The position numbers and the translations under genes were made by a program. A stretch of DNA of 63,212 bases from NCBI RefSeq assembly GCF_900115465.1, contig NZ_FOWN01000015.1:1-63212 (forward strand), given 5' to 3'. This stretch comes from Halolactibacillus alkaliphilus (GTDB taxonomy: Bacteria; Bacillota; Bacilli; Bacillales; Amphibacillaceae). Shown in pieces: positions 19,831 through 31,303 of the stretch; within the stretch, counting starts at the first letter, position 1, and every line of letters starts with the position of its first letter. The notes under the pieces are model-generated. The model worked only from the letters and a program-made list of their open reading frames with translations. It did no database searches and was not told where the DNA came from.

Positions 19831-20453
19831 TATGCAAGCACCTCCCCTGCTTTTTCCGCTGCATCTTTAGTAATGATCAGCTTGTCATGTGTAAGTAAAT
19901 CAAGAACGTTTAGTCCACTTACAGTTAATACTTTCGCATTTGGTAAGTTATTTGCACTTTTAGCTACAACATCATCTTTATCAGCTGTAACGATTAATAC
20001 TTTTTCACTTACTTTTAGTGCGTCTAGTACCTTCACAACTTCTTTTGTTTTAGGTGCATCAAATGCTAATCCTTCTAAAACAACTAGGCTGTCTTCTTTC
20101 ACTTTAGATGAAAGTGCTGATTGAAGTGCTAATCGGCGAACTTTCTTCGGTAATTTATAGCTATAGCTGCGTGGTGTTGGGCCAAATACGACGCCACCGC
20201 CAACCCATTGTGGTGAACGGATTGAACCTTGACGGGCACGACCTGTACCTTTTTGACGCCATGGTTTACGACCTCCGCCTGCTACTGCTGAACGATTTTT
20301 AACAGCGTGTGTCCCTTGGCGACGTGATGCTTGTTGCATAACGACCGCATCGTGTAACACATGCTCGTTTGGTTCAATACCAAACACGCTATCGTTTAAT
20401 TCTACATCCCCTACTTGCGAACCGCTTTGGTTATATAGTGCTACTTTAGGCAT
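19830..20453 (-). CDS. rplD: 50S ribosomal protein L4
   Basis: L4 (uL4), 207 residues, has an extended loop that lines the exit tunnel ([20 protein letters not shown], then [16 protein letters not shown]). The loop shows no insertion or substitution typical of macrolide resistance. In gamma-proteobacteria L4 controls the S10 operon; whether that applies to the structured rpsJ leader here is unknown. GGAGG lies before the ATG, which starts [20 protein letters not shown]. Confidence 0.98.
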   Translation of the reverse strand: MPKVALYNQSGSQVGDVELNDSVFGIEPNEHVLHDAVVMQQASRRQGTHAVKNRSAVAGGGRKPWRQKGTGRARQGSIRSPQWVGGGVVFGPTPRSYSYKLPKKVRRLALQSALSSKVKEDSLVVLEGLAFDAPKTKEVVKVLDALKVSEKVLIVTADKDDVVAKSANNLPNAKVLTVSGLNVLDLLTHDKLIITKDAAEKAGEVLA

Positions 20454-20474
20454 GACATATCCTCCCTTCGGTTA

Positions 20475-21110
20475 TTATTTGCTAGCCTTTATTGCACTCG
20501 TAATTTTCACGAATGATTTTTTAGGTCCAGGAACGTTACCTTTAATTAATAGAAGATTACGTTCTGCATCTACTTTTACTACTTCAAGATTTTGAAGAGT
20601 TGTTACAACGCTACCCATGTGTCCAGGTAATTTTTTACCCTTCATAACACGTGCTGGCTCTGCTGCCGCTCCCATTGAACCTGGTCCTCTATGATAATGC
20701 GAACCGTGACTCATCGGACCACGTTGTTGATTGTGGCGCTTAATCGCACCTTGGAAACCTTTACCTTTTGATGTACCTGTTACATCGATAATATCTCCAG
20801 CCTGGAATGCCTCTACGCTAATTTCTTGACCAATTTCATATGCATCAAGACTAACGTTACGGAATTCACGAATGAAGCGCTTAGGATTAGTGCTCGCTTT
20901 TGCAGCATGTCCTGTAGCTGGTTTGTTTGCATTAACCGGTTTTTGGTCTGCAAAACCAACTTGAATCGCTTCATAGCCGTCGTTTTCTAAAGTTCTTTTT
21001 TGCAATACCACGTTAGGTTCTGCTTGAACTACTGTTACTGGAATTAATTCGCCATCTTCACTAAAGATCTGTGTCATGCCGACTTTACGACCTAAGATTC
21101 CTTTCGTCAT
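20475..21110 (-). CDS. rplC: 50S ribosomal protein L3
   Basis: L3 (uL3), 211 residues, starts large-subunit assembly with L24. It begins [20 protein letters not shown]. The extension that approaches the peptidyl-transferase centre is [20 protein letters not shown], followed by [27 protein letters not shown] precedes the ATG. Confidence 0.98.
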   Translation of the reverse strand: MTKGILGRKVGMTQIFSEDGELIPVTVVQAEPNVVLQKRTLENDGYEAIQVGFADQKPVNANKPATGHAAKASTNPKRFIREFRNVSLDAYEIGQEISVEAFQAGDIIDVTGTSKGKGFQGAIKRHNQQRGPMSHGSHYHRGPGSMGAAAEPARVMKGKKLPGHMGSVVTTLQNLEVVKVDAERNLLLIKGNVPGPKKSFVKITSAIKASK

Positions 21111-21138
21111 CCGTTACACCTCCTATAAATTGTATAAA

Positions 21139-21471
<333 letters not shown>

Positions 21472-21490
21472 TTAATAATAGACATTCTCC

Positions 21491-21551
21491 GCGGAAATTT
21501 CTTGGCACCCTTCCCATGGCAAAGGGGCCGGGCGTGCCGACAACCTTCCGC
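21491..21551 (-). promoter_or_regulatory. Structured 5' leader of the S10 operon
   Basis: Within the rpsJ leader, GCGGAA (complement of 21546-21551) pairs with TTCCGC (21491-21496). Inside, GGCACGCCC and GGGTGCC can pair around a G/C-rich centre. The region is far richer in G and C than its surroundings, and no U-run follows. It may be an autoregulatory RNA; I do not recognise it as a named leader. Confidence 0.5.
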
Positions 21552-21580
21552 ATCATCGCCTTTAATGACCAACATTGTTC

Positions 21581-21609
21581 ATTATATAGAATAACAACAT
21601 AGATTGCAA
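21581..21609 (-). promoter_or_regulatory. Sigma-A promoter of the S10 operon
   Basis: TTGCAA (21604-21609) and TATAAT (21581-21586) with a 17-base spacer. The predicted start near 21574 precedes the structured leader and rpsJ. This is the strongest candidate promoter for the whole ribosomal protein cluster. Confidence 0.82.
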
Positions 21610-21659
21610 GAGAAAATAATAAATATCCGAAATTTTTTTCACCAATATTTGAGGGGGGC

Positions 21660-22148
21660 GCTTTTATTGCTATATCAACGTTTTTTTATCCTATTTATGC
21701 AATGCGAGGTTAAATATAGGGGGTATTTTCAGTCGAATTTAATCTATTAAAAAGGAAAACACGCACCACGAATGTTGAAAGTAACACATAGATATCACTG
21801 CATCAAAAAACGTAGGGATTCATTCCGGAGTATGTATAGAAGAAATTATACAACGCCCGATGAGTTAGCGACGAATCTTGCTAACAATCAAGCTATCGAT
21901 ACGATCCGCTAGTAACAATGAAAAACGCGCTATTTCTAAGACTTAAGCCGATTGCAGTTCATCTATTAAATATTGAGGCTACAATTATTAAAGATAGGTA
22001 TATAACATAAGCGGAACTTAACTTCAATTATTTTTGCGCGTGTGTATAATATTCGGTGTTGGTGAATGAAATTTTCTGAAAATGATAAAAATACTAAGTG
22101 CTCACGGTAGCCCTTTTACCAAAATCAATACCACTATTACTACCTCCA
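21660..22148. other. Non-coding A/T-rich region between rpsJ promoter and decayed ORF
   Basis: No ribosome-site-supported gene is seen on either strand. A short plus-strand open stretch around 21810-21912 (about 33 codons, no start) could be decayed coding sequence. B. subtilis carries an extra gene (ybaC) between tufA and rpsJ; this region may be the relic of such a gene or of an insertion. I cannot identify it. Confidence 0.4.
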
Positions 22149-22472
22149 TCATTTGCTGAATTTTGAGAGACTTCTATATTGAAATTGAACTACCCATCTC
22201 AATCTCGCAACCGATAGCAGGCTTTTTGTAATGATGATGGATGCACTTTTAAATGAATCCAAAGACTTTAAACCTCTTGTTCTTCTATCCCTTATCCCAT
22301 TGAGTTTAGAGAGCTCATCACTAATCTTAGTGGCATCATTACCATAAGTAACAGAAAAAGGTCTGTTAATATCTCGTTCTATCTCTTTATAAATTATTTT
22401 GTTACTAATGACTGTCGTTTCCAAAAGAGCATGAGATGGCTCTTTATAATGAGAAGAGCTAAAATCACTGCC
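22149..22472 (-). pseudogene. Unidentified decayed reading frame between tuf and rpsJ
   Basis: A minus-strand frame runs from a stop near 22473 to a stop at 22149-22151. It has no good ribosome site; the first usable start is a TTG (22422-22424). The middle reads ERDINRPFSVTYGNDATKIS and RTRGLKSLDSFKSASIII, which looks coding, while the last 20 residues look like out-of-frame translation. A faint likeness to the C-terminal end of IS6-type transposases is possible but not convincing. I treat it as a gene fragment with unknown family. Confidence 0.25.
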
Positions 22473-22632
22473 CTATGCAGATGAAATCAACGAAAAAAGA
22501 GTAATACAGCAAAAATAAGGGGCCGACAAGACTAACATCTTGATCTTTATACCATATGTGAGATTACTATCTAAGATGCAAACAACCTCCACTTCATTAA
22601 AAACTTTTCTTCAACACCAAATATTATGCAAC

Positions 22633-22667
22633 CAAAAAAAGGGTAGCACCGAAGCGCTACCCTTTTC
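22633..22667 (-). terminator. Intrinsic terminator after tuf
   Basis: On the minus strand AAGGGTAGCGC-TTCG-GTGCTACCCTT gives an 11-bp stem (one G-U pair) with a UUCG tetraloop and a following U-run. It lies about 20 bases after the tuf stop and closes the str operon. Confidence 0.93.
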
Positions 22668-22687
22668 TTTATTAAAGTAAGTTTAAC

Positions 22688-23878
22688 TTACTTAGTGATT
22701 GTTGCTACAACACCAGCGCCTACAGTACGGCCACCCTCACGGATAGAGAACTTAGTACCTTCTTCAATAGCGATTGGTGAAATTAAGTCTACTGTCATTT
22801 CTACGTTGTCACCAGGCATAACCATTTCAACGCCTTCTGGAAGACGGATGATACCAGTTACGTCAGTTGTACGGAAGTAGAACTGTGGACGGTAGTTATC
22901 GAAGAATGGCGTATGACGGCCACCTTCTTCTTTTGATAATACATAAACTTCCGCTTGGAAAGTTGTATGTGGAGTGATTGTACCTGGTTTAGCAAGTACT
23001 TGACCACGGCTGATATCTTCACGAGACACACCACGTAGCAACGCACCGATGTTGTCACCAGCTTCAGCGTAATCTAGAAGCTTACGGAACATTTCAACAC
23101 CTGTTACAGTTGTTTTAGATGGCTCTTCAGCAAGACCGATAATCTCGATTTCATCACCAACTTTAACTACACCACGCTCAACACGTCCTGTAGCTACAGT
23201 ACCACGACCAGTGATTGAGAATACATCCTCAACTGGCATCATGAATGGCTTTTCAATGTCACGGTCTGGACGAGGGATATACTCATCAACTGCATCCATT
23301 AATTCGTAAATTGCATTTACATATTGCTCTTCGCCTTCAAGCGCTTTAAGAGCTGAACCTTTGATTACTGGTACATCATCACCAGGGAAGTCATACTCAG
23401 ATAATAGGTCACGAACTTCCATTTCTACTAATTCAAGAAGTTCTTCATCGTCTACCATGTCACATTTGTTTAGGAATACAACAATTGCAGGTACACCTAC
23501 TTGACGTGAAAGTAAGATGTGCTCACGAGTTTGTGGCATTGGACCATCAGCAGCAGATACTACTAAGATCGCACCATCCATTTGTGCAGCACCAGTGATC
23601 ATGTTTTTAACATAGTCAGCGTGACCTGGGCAGTCTACGTGTGCATAGTGACGTGTATCAGTTTCGTACTCAACGTGTGCAGTTGAGATTGTGATACCAC
23701 GCTCACGCTCTTCAGGCGCACCATCGATTTGATCGTAAGCCATTGCTGTACCAAAACCAGATTTGTTGTGTAGTACAGTAGAGATTGCTGCAGTTAAAGT
23801 TGTTTTACCATGGTCAACGTGTCCAATTGTACCAACGTTAACGTGGTCTTTTGAACGGTCAAATTTTTCTTTACCCAT
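22688..23878 (-). CDS. tuf: Elongation factor Tu
   Basis: EF-Tu, 396 residues, delivers aminoacyl-tRNA to the A site. G-domain motifs are GHVDHGKT (19-26), the DxxG motif in [14 protein letters not shown] and NKCD (about 136-139). Domains 2 and 3 follow, with [20 protein letters not shown] and a C-terminal [21 protein letters not shown] lies before the ATG. A promoter overlapping the fusA stop and a 10-bp hairpin occur in the 116-base gap upstream, so it can be expressed apart from fusA. Only one copy is present here. Confidence 0.99.
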   Translation of the reverse strand: MGKEKFDRSKDHVNVGTIGHVDHGKTTLTAAISTVLHNKSGFGTAMAYDQIDGAPEERERGITISTAHVEYETDTRHYAHVDCPGHADYVKNMITGAAQMDGAILVVSAADGPMPQTREHILLSRQVGVPAIVVFLNKCDMVDDEELLELVEMEVRDLLSEYDFPGDDVPVIKGSALKALEGEEQYVNAIYELMDAVDEYIPRPDRDIEKPFMMPVEDVFSITGRGTVATGRVERGVVKVGDEIEIIGLAEEPSKTTVTGVEMFRKLLDYAEAGDNIGALLRGVSREDISRGQVLAKPGTITPHTTFQAEVYVLSKEEGGRHTPFFDNYRPQFYFRTTDVTGIIRLPEGVEMVMPGDNVEMTVDLISPIAIEEGTKFSIREGGRTVGAGVVATITK

Positions 23879-23929
23879 TATATAATTCCTCCTAAAAATA
23901 AATTGTTTTATTATTTACTTGCTTGTCCA

Positions 23930-23953
23930 CTTCATTACCTAGAGGTAATGAAG
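23930..23953. repeat. Perfect hairpin in the tuf leader
   Basis: CTTCATTACC-TAGA-GGTAATGAAG is a perfect 10-bp stem with a 4-base loop, 52 bases upstream of tuf. No U-run follows on the minus strand, so it is unlikely to terminate. It lies just downstream of the predicted tuf promoter and would be at the 5' part of that mRNA, where it could stabilise it. Confidence 0.7.
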
Positions 23954-23965
23954 TCTACAATACAA

Positions 23966-23994
23966 GTTATACTTTAAATTGATAAAAAAATCAA
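23966..23994 (-). promoter_or_regulatory. Putative internal promoter for tuf
   Basis: TTGATT (complement of 23989-23994) and TATAAC (23966-23971) with a 17-base spacer, immediately next to the fusA stop. It would give tuf extra transcription beyond the str operon message. Confidence 0.55.
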
Positions 23995-26073
23995 TTATTG
24001 TCCAGTGTTTTTCTTGATAATTTCTTCAGAAATACTCTTTGGTACTTCTTCGTAATGATCAAATGACATCGTGTAAGTACCACGACCTTGTGTGTTTGAA
24101 CGTAATGCTGTTGCATATCCGAACATTTCTGATAATGGAACAAACGCTTTAACAACTTGTGCTGTACCACGTGCTTCCATACCATCCACACGACCACGAC
24201 GTGATGTAACATCACCCATGATATCACCCATGTACTCCTCAGGAATCACAATTTCAACACGCATTAATGGTTCAAGAATGACAGGGTTACATTTGTTTTT
24301 CGCATTTTTAAGCGCCATAGAAGCCGCTACTCTAAATGCTGTTTCGTTAGAGTCGACATCGTGGTAAGAACCATCGTATAATGTCGCTTTAACATCAATC
24401 AATGGATAGCCAGCTAATACACCGTTTTCCAGTGATTCTTTAATACCCGCCTCAACTGAAGGAATGTATTCACGAGGAACAACACCACCAACAATGTTAT
24501 TAACGAATTCAAATCCAGCACCTTCTTCGTTTGGCTCGAATTTAACCCAAACGTGACCGTACTGTCCACGACCACCTGATTGGCGGACGAACTTACCTTC
24601 AACTTCCGCAGATCCACGGAATGTTTCACGGTAAGATACTTGAGGAGCACCAACATTAGCTTCAACTTTGAATTCACGTCTCATACGATCAACGATGATA
24701 TCAAGGTGTAATTCACCCATACCAGAAATGATTGTTTGACCCGTTTCAACATTTGTTTCAGTTCTAAATGTAGGATCTTCTTCAGCTAACTTACCTAAAG
24801 CAACAGACATTTTGTCTTGGTCAGCTTTAGATTTTGGTTCAATCGCAACAGAGATAACAGGCTCTGGGAATTCCATTGATTCTAGAATAACAAGATTCTT
24901 TTCATCACATAAAGTATCCCCTGTACTTGTATCTTTTAAACCTACCGCACCAGCGATATCCCCTGCGTATACTTCTGAAATCTCTTCACGAGAGTTCGCG
25001 TGCATTTGTAGGATACGTCCTACACGCTCACGCTTACCTTTAGATGAGTTTTGTACATAAGAACCAGCCTTTAATGTACCAGAGTAAACACGGAAGAAAG
25101 TAAGTTTACCAACGAATGGATCCGTCGCTACTTTAAACGCAAGTGCTGAGAATGGTTCTGAGTCATCTGCATGACGCTGAATTTCTTCATTCGTCTCAGG
25201 CACAGTACCTTCAATTGCTTCAATGTCAAGTGGTGATGGTAAGTAATCTACAACACCATCAATCATTAATTGAACACCTTTATTTTTAAAGGCTGAACCT
25301 ACGAACACTGGATAGAACTCAACTGAAAGCGTTGCTTTACGCACCGCAGCTTTGATTTCTTCTACAGTGAACTCTTCACCTTCTAAATAACGCATCATCA
25401 TGTCTTCATCTAGTTCAGCTACCGCTTCGATTAGACCTTGGTGAAGTTCTTCAGCTTGATCTTTTAATTCTTCAGGAATTTCTGTCGCTTCAGCGCGCGT
25501 ACCTAAGTCATCTTCATAGAAGTAAGCTTCCATTGTAACTAGATCAATAATTCCTTCAAATGCATCTTCAGCACCAATTGGATATTGAACTGGGTGAGCG
25601 TTAGCTCCTAAACGGTCTTTTAATGTACCCACTGAGTACAAGAAGTCCGCACCTGTTTTATCCATTTTGTTAATGAATACAATACGAGGTACCCCGTATG
25701 TAGTCGCTTGACGCCAAACTGTTTCTGTTTGTGGTTCTACACCTGATTGTGCATCAAGTACAGTTACCGCACCATCAAGTACACGAAGTGAACGTTCTAC
25801 TTCTACAGTGAAGTCTACGTGTCCTGGTGTATCGATAATGTTGATACGGTGACCTTTCCACTGAGCAGTTGTTGCAGCTGAGGTAATTGTAATACCACGC
25901 TCTTGCTCTTGCTCCATCCAGTCCATTTGTGAAGCACCTTCGTGTGTTTCACCAATCTTATGGATACGACCTGTGTAGAATAAAATACGCTCAGTAGTTG
26001 TTGTTTTACCGGCATCGATATGGGCCATGATCCCGATATTACGCGTATTCTCCAAGGAGAATTCTCTAGGCAT
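23995..26073 (-). CDS. fusA: Elongation factor G
   Basis: EF-G, 692 residues, drives translocation. G-domain motifs are [15 protein letters not shown] (about 17-24), [20 protein letters not shown] and NKMDKTG. Domain IV carries the decoding-centre loop region YREYIPS-type segment ([13 protein letters not shown]) and domain V ends near the C-terminus. The fusidic-acid pocket shows no obvious unusual residue. It begins [20 protein letters not shown] after GGAAGGAGAAACAC. It lies between rpsG and tuf as expected. Confidence 0.99.
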   Translation of the reverse strand: MPREFSLENTRNIGIMAHIDAGKTTTTERILFYTGRIHKIGETHEGASQMDWMEQEQERGITITSAATTAQWKGHRINIIDTPGHVDFTVEVERSLRVLDGAVTVLDAQSGVEPQTETVWRQATTYGVPRIVFINKMDKTGADFLYSVGTLKDRLGANAHPVQYPIGAEDAFEGIIDLVTMEAYFYEDDLGTRAEATEIPEELKDQAEELHQGLIEAVAELDEDMMMRYLEGEEFTVEEIKAAVRKATLSVEFYPVFVGSAFKNKGVQLMIDGVVDYLPSPLDIEAIEGTVPETNEEIQRHADDSEPFSALAFKVATDPFVGKLTFFRVYSGTLKAGSYVQNSSKGKRERVGRILQMHANSREEISEVYAGDIAGAVGLKDTSTGDTLCDEKNLVILESMEFPEPVISVAIEPKSKADQDKMSVALGKLAEEDPTFRTETNVETGQTIISGMGELHLDIIVDRMRREFKVEANVGAPQVSYRETFRGSAEVEGKFVRQSGGRGQYGHVWVKFEPNEEGAGFEFVNNIVGGVVPREYIPSVEAGIKESLENGVLAGYPLIDVKATLYDGSYHDVDSNETAFRVAASMALKNAKNKCNPVILEPLMRVEIVIPEEYMGDIMGDVTSRRGRVDGMEARGTAQVVKAFVPLSEMFGYATALRSNTQGRGTYTMSFDHYEEVPKSISEEIIKKNTGQ

Positions 26074-26126
26074 ATGTGTTTCTCCTTCCTATATTTCAGT
26101 CTAGTTTTGTTAGAATGAACCTAAGC

Positions 26127-26150
26127 TGGTTTGTTCCAAGGAACAAACCA
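26127..26150. repeat. Perfect inverted repeat in the rpsG-fusA gap
   Basis: TGGTTTGTTCC-AA-GGAACAAACCA has two perfect 11-base arms with a 2-base centre. It starts 7 bases after the rpsG stop. There is no U-run, so it is not a classical terminator. It could be an mRNA stability or processing element between rpsG and fusA. Confidence 0.7.
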
Positions 26151-26157
26151 AATCAGA

Positions 26158-26628
26158 TTACCAACGATAGTGAGCAAATGCTTTATTTGCTTCAGCCATT
26201 TTATGCATGTCTTCACGTTTCTTAACTGCTGCACCAGTATTGTTTGATGCATCAAGAATTTCGTTAGCTAGGCGTTCTTCCATTGTTTTTTCTCCGCGTA
26301 GGCGAGAGTAGTTCACAATATAACGAAGACCTAATGCTTGACGACGTTCCGGACGTACTTCAACTGGTACTTGGTAGTTAGAACCACCAACACGGCGAGC
26401 ACGTACTTCAAGTACAGGCATAACATTTTTCATTGCTTGTTCGAATACTTCAATTGCAGGTTGACCACTACGTTCTTGTACAAGATCAAATGCTGCATAA
26501 AGAATTTTTTGTGACTTACCTCTTTTACCGTCAACCATCATTTGGTTGATTAAACGAGTAACAAGTTTCGAGTTATATAACGGATCAGGTAAGACATCAC
26601 GTTTAGCTACAGGACCTTTACGTGGCAT
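26158..26628 (-). CDS. rpsG: 30S ribosomal protein S7
   Basis: S7 (uS7), 156 residues, the primary assembly protein of the small-subunit head. It begins [20 protein letters not shown]. The blocks [20 protein letters not shown] and [20 protein letters not shown] are conserved, and the end [11 protein letters not shown] is typical. AAAGGAGG precedes the ATG. In E. coli S7 represses this operon; no S7-specific site was identified here. Confidence 0.98.
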   Translation of the reverse strand: MPRKGPVAKRDVLPDPLYNSKLVTRLINQMMVDGKRGKSQKILYAAFDLVQERSGQPAIEVFEQAMKNVMPVLEVRARRVGGSNYQVPVEVRPERRQALGLRYIVNYSRLRGEKTMEERLANEILDASNNTGAAVKKREDMHKMAEANKAFAHYRW

Positions 26629-26670
26629 AGTCTAACCTCCTTTCATCTAATGTTTTATCATTAAGTTAAA

Positions 26671-27090
26671 TTATTTTTTCTCTTTCGGACGCTTCGTTCC
26701 ATATTTAGAACGACCTTGCATACGGCCATCAACACCAGCAGTATCTAACGCACCACGAACAATATGGTAACGCACACCAGGTAAATCCTTCACACGGCCC
26801 CCACGGATAAGAACAACACTGTGCTCTTGTAGGTTGTGACCAATACCAGGGATATACGCTGTAACTTCAATACCGTTAGTCAAACGAACACGTGCATACT
26901 TACGTAGGGCAGAGTTCGGTTTCTTAGGCGTTAATGTACCTACACGTGTACAAACACCACGCTTTTGTGGAGATGATTGGTTAGTCAGTGACTTTTTGAA
27001 ACTGTTATAACCTTTATTTAAAGCTGGTGAGTCAGATTTTTTAGACTTAGACACACGACCTTTACGTACTAATTGATTAATAGTTGGCAT
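26671..27090 (-). CDS. rpsL: 30S ribosomal protein S12
   Basis: S12 (uS12), 139 residues, monitors decoding at the A site. The two loops where streptomycin resistance arises read [16 protein letters not shown] and [18 protein letters not shown], both wild type in their key lysines. It begins [20 protein letters not shown] after GAGGAGGAAAAAG. First ribosomal gene of the str operon, 108 bases after ybxF. Confidence 0.98.
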   Translation of the reverse strand: MPTINQLVRKGRVSKSKKSDSPALNKGYNSFKKSLTNQSSPQKRGVCTRVGTLTPKKPNSALRKYARVRLTNGIEVTAYIPGIGHNLQEHSVVLIRGGRVKDLPGVRYHIVRGALDTAGVDGRMQGRSKYGTKRPKEKK

Positions 27091-27198
27091 AACTTTTTCC
27101 TCCTCTCATTACTTTTTGTAATACCACACATCCAGGTGGTTCATTTATAAGCAAAAAACAAAGTTTTCATGAATCAAACAAGTCAATTCACCAAAACC

Positions 27199-27450
27199 CT
27201 ATTGCTTTATCGCTACGGCTGCTGTTCCCACTTCAATTCCACAGGCCTTTCCAAGTTTAACCTTAGAATCAACAACTGTATAAGGAATATCCATTTTCTT
27301 TACTAGCTGTAGAAGTTTATCCACCATGAACGGATCAATATCCGATGCAATGATAACCTCTTCTACGTTCCCGCTTTTGATTGCTTTAATTGTTTGTTTT
27401 GTACCAACAATTAAGCGATCTTTTGCTTGGGTAACTTTTTCATAAGACAT
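27199..27450 (-). CDS. ybxF: L7Ae-family (eL8-like) K-turn RNA-binding protein
   Basis: An 83-residue protein of the L7Ae/L30e family, which binds RNA kink-turns. The pattern VGTKQTIKAIKSGNVEEVII followed by ASDIDPFMVDKLLQL and CGIEVGTAAVAI is characteristic. In B. subtilis the equivalent YbxF sits in the same place between rpoC and rpsL and associates with ribosomes. GGAGG lies eight bases before the ATG. A sigma-A promoter is found just upstream, so it may be the first gene of the str operon message. Confidence 0.94.
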   Translation of the reverse strand: MSYEKVTQAKDRLIVGTKQTIKAIKSGNVEEVIIASDIDPFMVDKLLQLVKKMDIPYTVVDSKVKLGKACGIEVGTAAVAIKQ

Positions 27451-27496
27451 TTACATATCCTCCAAAGTTTTAAAAGGTAACAGAAGCACCTTGAAT

Positions 27497-27526
27497 ATAG
27501 TACCACGTATGAAAAGTAAATGTCAA
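27497..27526 (-). promoter_or_regulatory. Sigma-A promoter for ybxF and the str operon
   Basis: TTGACA (complement of 27521-27526) and TACTAT (27497-27502), spacer 18. The predicted start near 27490 gives a leader of about 40 nt before ybxF. Confidence 0.72.
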
Positions 27527-27611
27527 CTCAAAATATAAAAGTTAGACAACTATTTTTCCATTAAACGCAGGACATCTTCAAGGAGCTTCTTTCATATACC
27601 TTTATGACATT

Positions 27612-30600
27612 TTATTCTGCTGTTTCTTCAGTTTTCGTTGAATCTTCTTCAACAACATTCACAACTGGCATTGCCGTTTGCGCTTCAATCTTGCGGTAAC
27701 GTTGCATACCCGTACCTGCAGGTACAAGTTTACCAATAATAACATTCTCTTTAAGTCCGAGAAGTTCATCACGTTTACCTTTGATTGCCGCATCCGTTAA
27801 TACACGTGTTGTTTCTTGGAATGATGCTGCAGATAAGAATGAGTCAGTTTCAAGTGACGCTTTTGTAATACCTAGTAATACTGGGCGCCCAACAGCTGGC
27901 TCTTCATTATTCATCAACGCTTTTTTATTAGCTGCTTTGAATTGATGGATTTCTAATAAGGCACCCGGTAAGACATCTGTGTTTCCAGATTCTGTTACGC
28001 GAACTTTACGTAACATTTGTCGTACCATTACTTCAACGTGCTTATCACCAATCTCTACCCCTTGCATGCGGTAAACTTTTTGTACCTCTTTAAGGAGATA
28101 AGATTGTACACCATCAACACCTTGATATTTAAGCAGTTCTTTCGGATCGATTGACCCTTCAGTCAAGGCCTCACCCGCAACAACTTCATCGCCAACTGCT
28201 ACACGAACACGCGCGCCGTAAGGCACTGTATATGTGCGTGGTTCGATTGCTCCTTGGACAACAATTTCTTGTTTATCTTTGACTTCAGTAATGTCTGTGA
28301 CTGTACCTACAATCTCGCTGATTAATGCTTGACCTTTCGGATTACGCGCTTCAAAGATCTCTTGGATACGCGGTAAACCTTGAGTGATATCACTACCTGC
28401 TACACCACCGGTGTGGAATGTACGCATCGTTAACTGCGTTCCAGGCTCACCAATTGATTGGGCCGCAATAATACCTACAGCTTCACCAACTTCAACTTCT
28501 TGACCAGTCGCAAGGTTACGACCATAACATTTCTTACATGCCCCGTGTTTCGTATTACATGTAAAGACCGTACGGATAAGCACTTCTTCAATGCCAGCTT
28601 CATCAATATGACGAGCCGTATCTTCGTTAATGACTTCATTCTTTTCAATCAAGACCGCGCCTGTTTCAGGGTGTTTGACTGTTTCAAATGCTGTACGACC
28701 GATTAAACGATCTATTAACGGTTCAATAATTTCCGTACCTTCCTTAATCGCATGTACTGCTAAACCACGATCAGTATGACAATCATCCTCACGAATGATA
28801 ACATCTTGAGCTACATCAACAAGACGACGTGTTAAGTAACCTGAATCGGCCGTCTTAAGCGCGGTATCGGCAAGACCTTTACGCGCACCGTGCGTAGAAA
28901 TAAAGTACTCTAAGACCGTTAAGCCTTCACGGAAACTTGACTTGATTGGTAACTCAATGATACGACCAGCCGGGTTGGCCATAAGACCACGCATACCCGC
29001 TAACTGCGTAAAGTTTGAGGCGTTACCACGCGCGCCAGAATCACTCATCATAAAGATTGGGTTACGGTGACTAAGTGACTGCATCAATTTATCTTGAATA
29101 ACATCTTTTGCTTGAGACCAGATCGAAATAACGCGCTCATAACGCTCATCTTCTGTGATTAAACCACGTCGGAATTGCTTCATGACTTTATCTACTTTCG
29201 TCTGCGCTTCTTCTAGAATAACTTTCTTCTCTTCTAGTACAACGATGTCGGCAACACCAACTGTAATACCAGCTTTTGTCGAATGTTTAAATCCTAGATC
29301 TTTCATACGGTCAAGCATCTTAGATGTTTCACTAATCTTGAATTTCTTAAAGACTTCCGCAATGATGTCCCCTAAAATACCTTTTTTAAATGGTAAGATA
29401 CGTTCGCGTTTTTGAATTTCTTCTTTTACATTTGTACCTTTTGATACAAAGTAATGCGCAGGCGTTTCTACCTCTAAGTTGTATGCTGTCGGTTCATTCA
29501 TATATGGGAATGATGGTGGCAAGATTGAGTTAAAGATCAATTTACCAACAGTCGTTAATAATAACTGACTGTTTTGTTCTTCAGAGAACCTTGGGTTATT
29601 GAGCGATGATGCCTGAACAGCAATTCTAGTGTGCAAGTGCACATAGCCATTCTGATAGGCAGTCATAGCTTCATCAATGTCTTTAACAACTAATCCTTCA
29701 CCAATTGCACCTTCACGCTCTAATGTTAAGTAGTAGTTTCCTAATACCATATCCTGTGATGGTGTAACAACTGGCTTACCGTCTTTCGGGTTAAGAATAT
29801 TTTGTGCCGCCAGCATTAAAATACGAGCTTCTGCTTGTGCCTCTGCTGATAAAGGTACGTGAACAGCCATCTGGTCACCATCAAAGTCAGCGTTATAAGC
29901 TGTACATACCAATGGGTGGAGACGGATCGCACGACCTTCAACTAGTGTTGGTTCAAATGCTTGAATACCTAGACGGTGCAATGTTGGCGCACGGTTTAAA
30001 AGTACCGGGTGCTCTCTAATAACATCTTCTAGCACTTCCCAAATTTCATCGTGCAGTCGCTCGATTTTACGCTTAGCAGATTTAATGTTATGCGCTAATC
30101 CACGGCCAACTAGTTCTTTCATAATAAATGGCTTGAATAATTCAACGGCCATTTCTTTCGGCAAACCACATTGATACATCTTTAAGTTAGGTCCTACAAC
30201 GATAACCGAACGGCCAGAGTAGTCAACACGTTTACCAAGTAAGTTCTGACGGAAACGACCTTGCTTACCTTTAAGCATATGCGAAAGGGATTTTAACGGG
30301 CGATTACCCGGTCCTGTTACAGGACGTCCACGACGTCCATTATCTATAAGCGCATCAACAGCTTCTTGAAGCATACGCTTTTCGTTTTGAACAATAATCG
30401 TTGGTGCACCTAAATCTAATAGCCGCTTGAGGCGATTATTACGATTAATCACACGACGATATAAATCATTTAAATCAGATGTAGCGAAACGACCACCATC
30501 AAGTTGGACCATCGGACGTAATTCCGGTGGAATGATTGGTAAGACATCTAGAATCATCCATGAAGGATCATTACCTGAATGTCTGAACGCTTCAATTACT

Positions 30601-31232
30601 TCCAGACGCTTAATCGCACGCGTACGACGCTGGCCTTGGGCTGACTTTAACTCTTCACGAAGCATTTCTGCTTCTTTTTCTAAGTCCAAGTCTTGTAAGA
30701 TTTTTTTGATAGCTTCTGCACCCATTTGCGCTTGGAAGCTTTGACCATACTTGTCACGGTAGGCACGATATTCTCTTTCAGAGAGCAATTGTTTCTTTTC
30801 AAGTGCTGTATCCCCAGCATCTGTCACAATATAAGCAGCAAAGTAAATAACTTCTTCAAGTGCACGCGGTGACATATCGAGCGCAAGACCCATACGACTT
30901 GGAATACCTTTAAAGTACCAAATATGCGATACTGGTGCTGCAAGTTCAATATGCCCCATACGTTCGCGACGTACTTTCGCTTTTGTAACCTCTACGCCAC
31001 ATCGGTCACAAACAACGCCCTTATAACGCACACGCTTATACTTTCCACAGTGACATTCCCAGTCCTTAGTAGGACCAAAAATTCTTTCACAGAATAAACC
31101 ATCTTTTTCTGGTTTTAATGTACGATAGTTAATCGTTTCTGGCTTTTTAACTTCCCCAAATGACCATGACCGAATTTTGTCTGGTGATGCCAAACCTATT
31201 TTCATAAATTCGAAATTATTTACATCTAGCAA
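27612..31232 (-). CDS. rpoC: DNA-directed RNA polymerase subunit beta'
   Basis: The beta' subunit, 1206 residues, carries the catalytic Mg site in [12 protein letters not shown]. The N-terminal zinc ribbon has C60, C62, C75 and C78 ([17 protein letters not shown]), and the second zinc site reads [15 protein letters not shown]. The bridge helix region [20 protein letters not shown] is intact. The C-terminus ends with an acidic tail ([14 protein letters not shown]). AGGGAGGTAGACC precedes the ATG. It lies 71 bases after rpoB, with a hairpin in the gap. Confidence 0.99.
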   Translation of the reverse strand: MLDVNNFEFMKIGLASPDKIRSWSFGEVKKPETINYRTLKPEKDGLFCERIFGPTKDWECHCGKYKRVRYKGVVCDRCGVEVTKAKVRRERMGHIELAAPVSHIWYFKGIPSRMGLALDMSPRALEEVIYFAAYIVTDAGDTALEKKQLLSEREYRAYRDKYGQSFQAQMGAEAIKKILQDLDLEKEAEMLREELKSAQGQRRTRAIKRLEVIEAFRHSGNDPSWMILDVLPIIPPELRPMVQLDGGRFATSDLNDLYRRVINRNNRLKRLLDLGAPTIIVQNEKRMLQEAVDALIDNGRRGRPVTGPGNRPLKSLSHMLKGKQGRFRQNLLGKRVDYSGRSVIVVGPNLKMYQCGLPKEMAVELFKPFIMKELVGRGLAHNIKSAKRKIERLHDEIWEVLEDVIREHPVLLNRAPTLHRLGIQAFEPTLVEGRAIRLHPLVCTAYNADFDGDQMAVHVPLSAEAQAEARILMLAAQNILNPKDGKPVVTPSQDMVLGNYYLTLEREGAIGEGLVVKDIDEAMTAYQNGYVHLHTRIAVQASSLNNPRFSEEQNSQLLLTTVGKLIFNSILPPSFPYMNEPTAYNLEVETPAHYFVSKGTNVKEEIQKRERILPFKKGILGDIIAEVFKKFKISETSKMLDRMKDLGFKHSTKAGITVGVADIVVLEEKKVILEEAQTKVDKVMKQFRRGLITEDERYERVISIWSQAKDVIQDKLMQSLSHRNPIFMMSDSGARGNASNFTQLAGMRGLMANPAGRIIELPIKSSFREGLTVLEYFISTHGARKGLADTALKTADSGYLTRRLVDVAQDVIIREDDCHTDRGLAVHAIKEGTEIIEPLIDRLIGRTAFETVKHPETGAVLIEKNEVINEDTARHIDEAGIEEVLIRTVFTCNTKHGACKKCYGRNLATGQEVEVGEAVGIIAAQSIGEPGTQLTMRTFHTGGVAGSDITQGLPRIQEIFEARNPKGQALISEIVGTVTDITEVKDKQEIVVQGAIEPRTYTVPYGARVRVAVGDEVVAGEALTEGSIDPKELLKYQGVDGVQSYLLKEVQKVYRMQGVEIGDKHVEVMVRQMLRKVRVTESGNTDVLPGALLEIHQFKAANKKALMNNEEPAVGRPVLLGITKASLETDSFLSAASFQETTRVLTDAAIKGKRDELLGLKENVIIGKLVPAGTGMQRYRKIEAQTAMPVVNVVEEDSTKTEETAE

Positions 31233-31260
31233 GGGGTCTACCTCCCTTTTAGTATGTGGT

Positions 31261-31282
31261 AGGCCTAGTTTTCACTAGGCCC
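31261..31282. repeat. Hairpin in the rpoB-rpoC gap
   Basis: AGGCCTAG-TTTTCA-CTAGGCCC pairs with a 7-8 bp stem and 6-base loop, 21 bases after the rpoB stop. It lacks a U-run on the minus strand, so it probably marks a processing or pausing site and does not terminate. Confidence 0.55.
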
Positions 31283-31303
31283 TTGAACAGTATCTAAACG
31301 ACC

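Noticed and set aside
19585-20124. A 179-codon open frame on the plus strand over rplW and rplD
   Set aside because: It is antisense to two highly conserved ribosomal protein genes, has no ribosome site, and its sequence is the low-complexity Ser/Thr/Phe type expected from a complementary strand.
26700-27000. Possible streptomycin-resistance change in rpsL
   Set aside because: Both lysine positions in the decoding loops are wild type.
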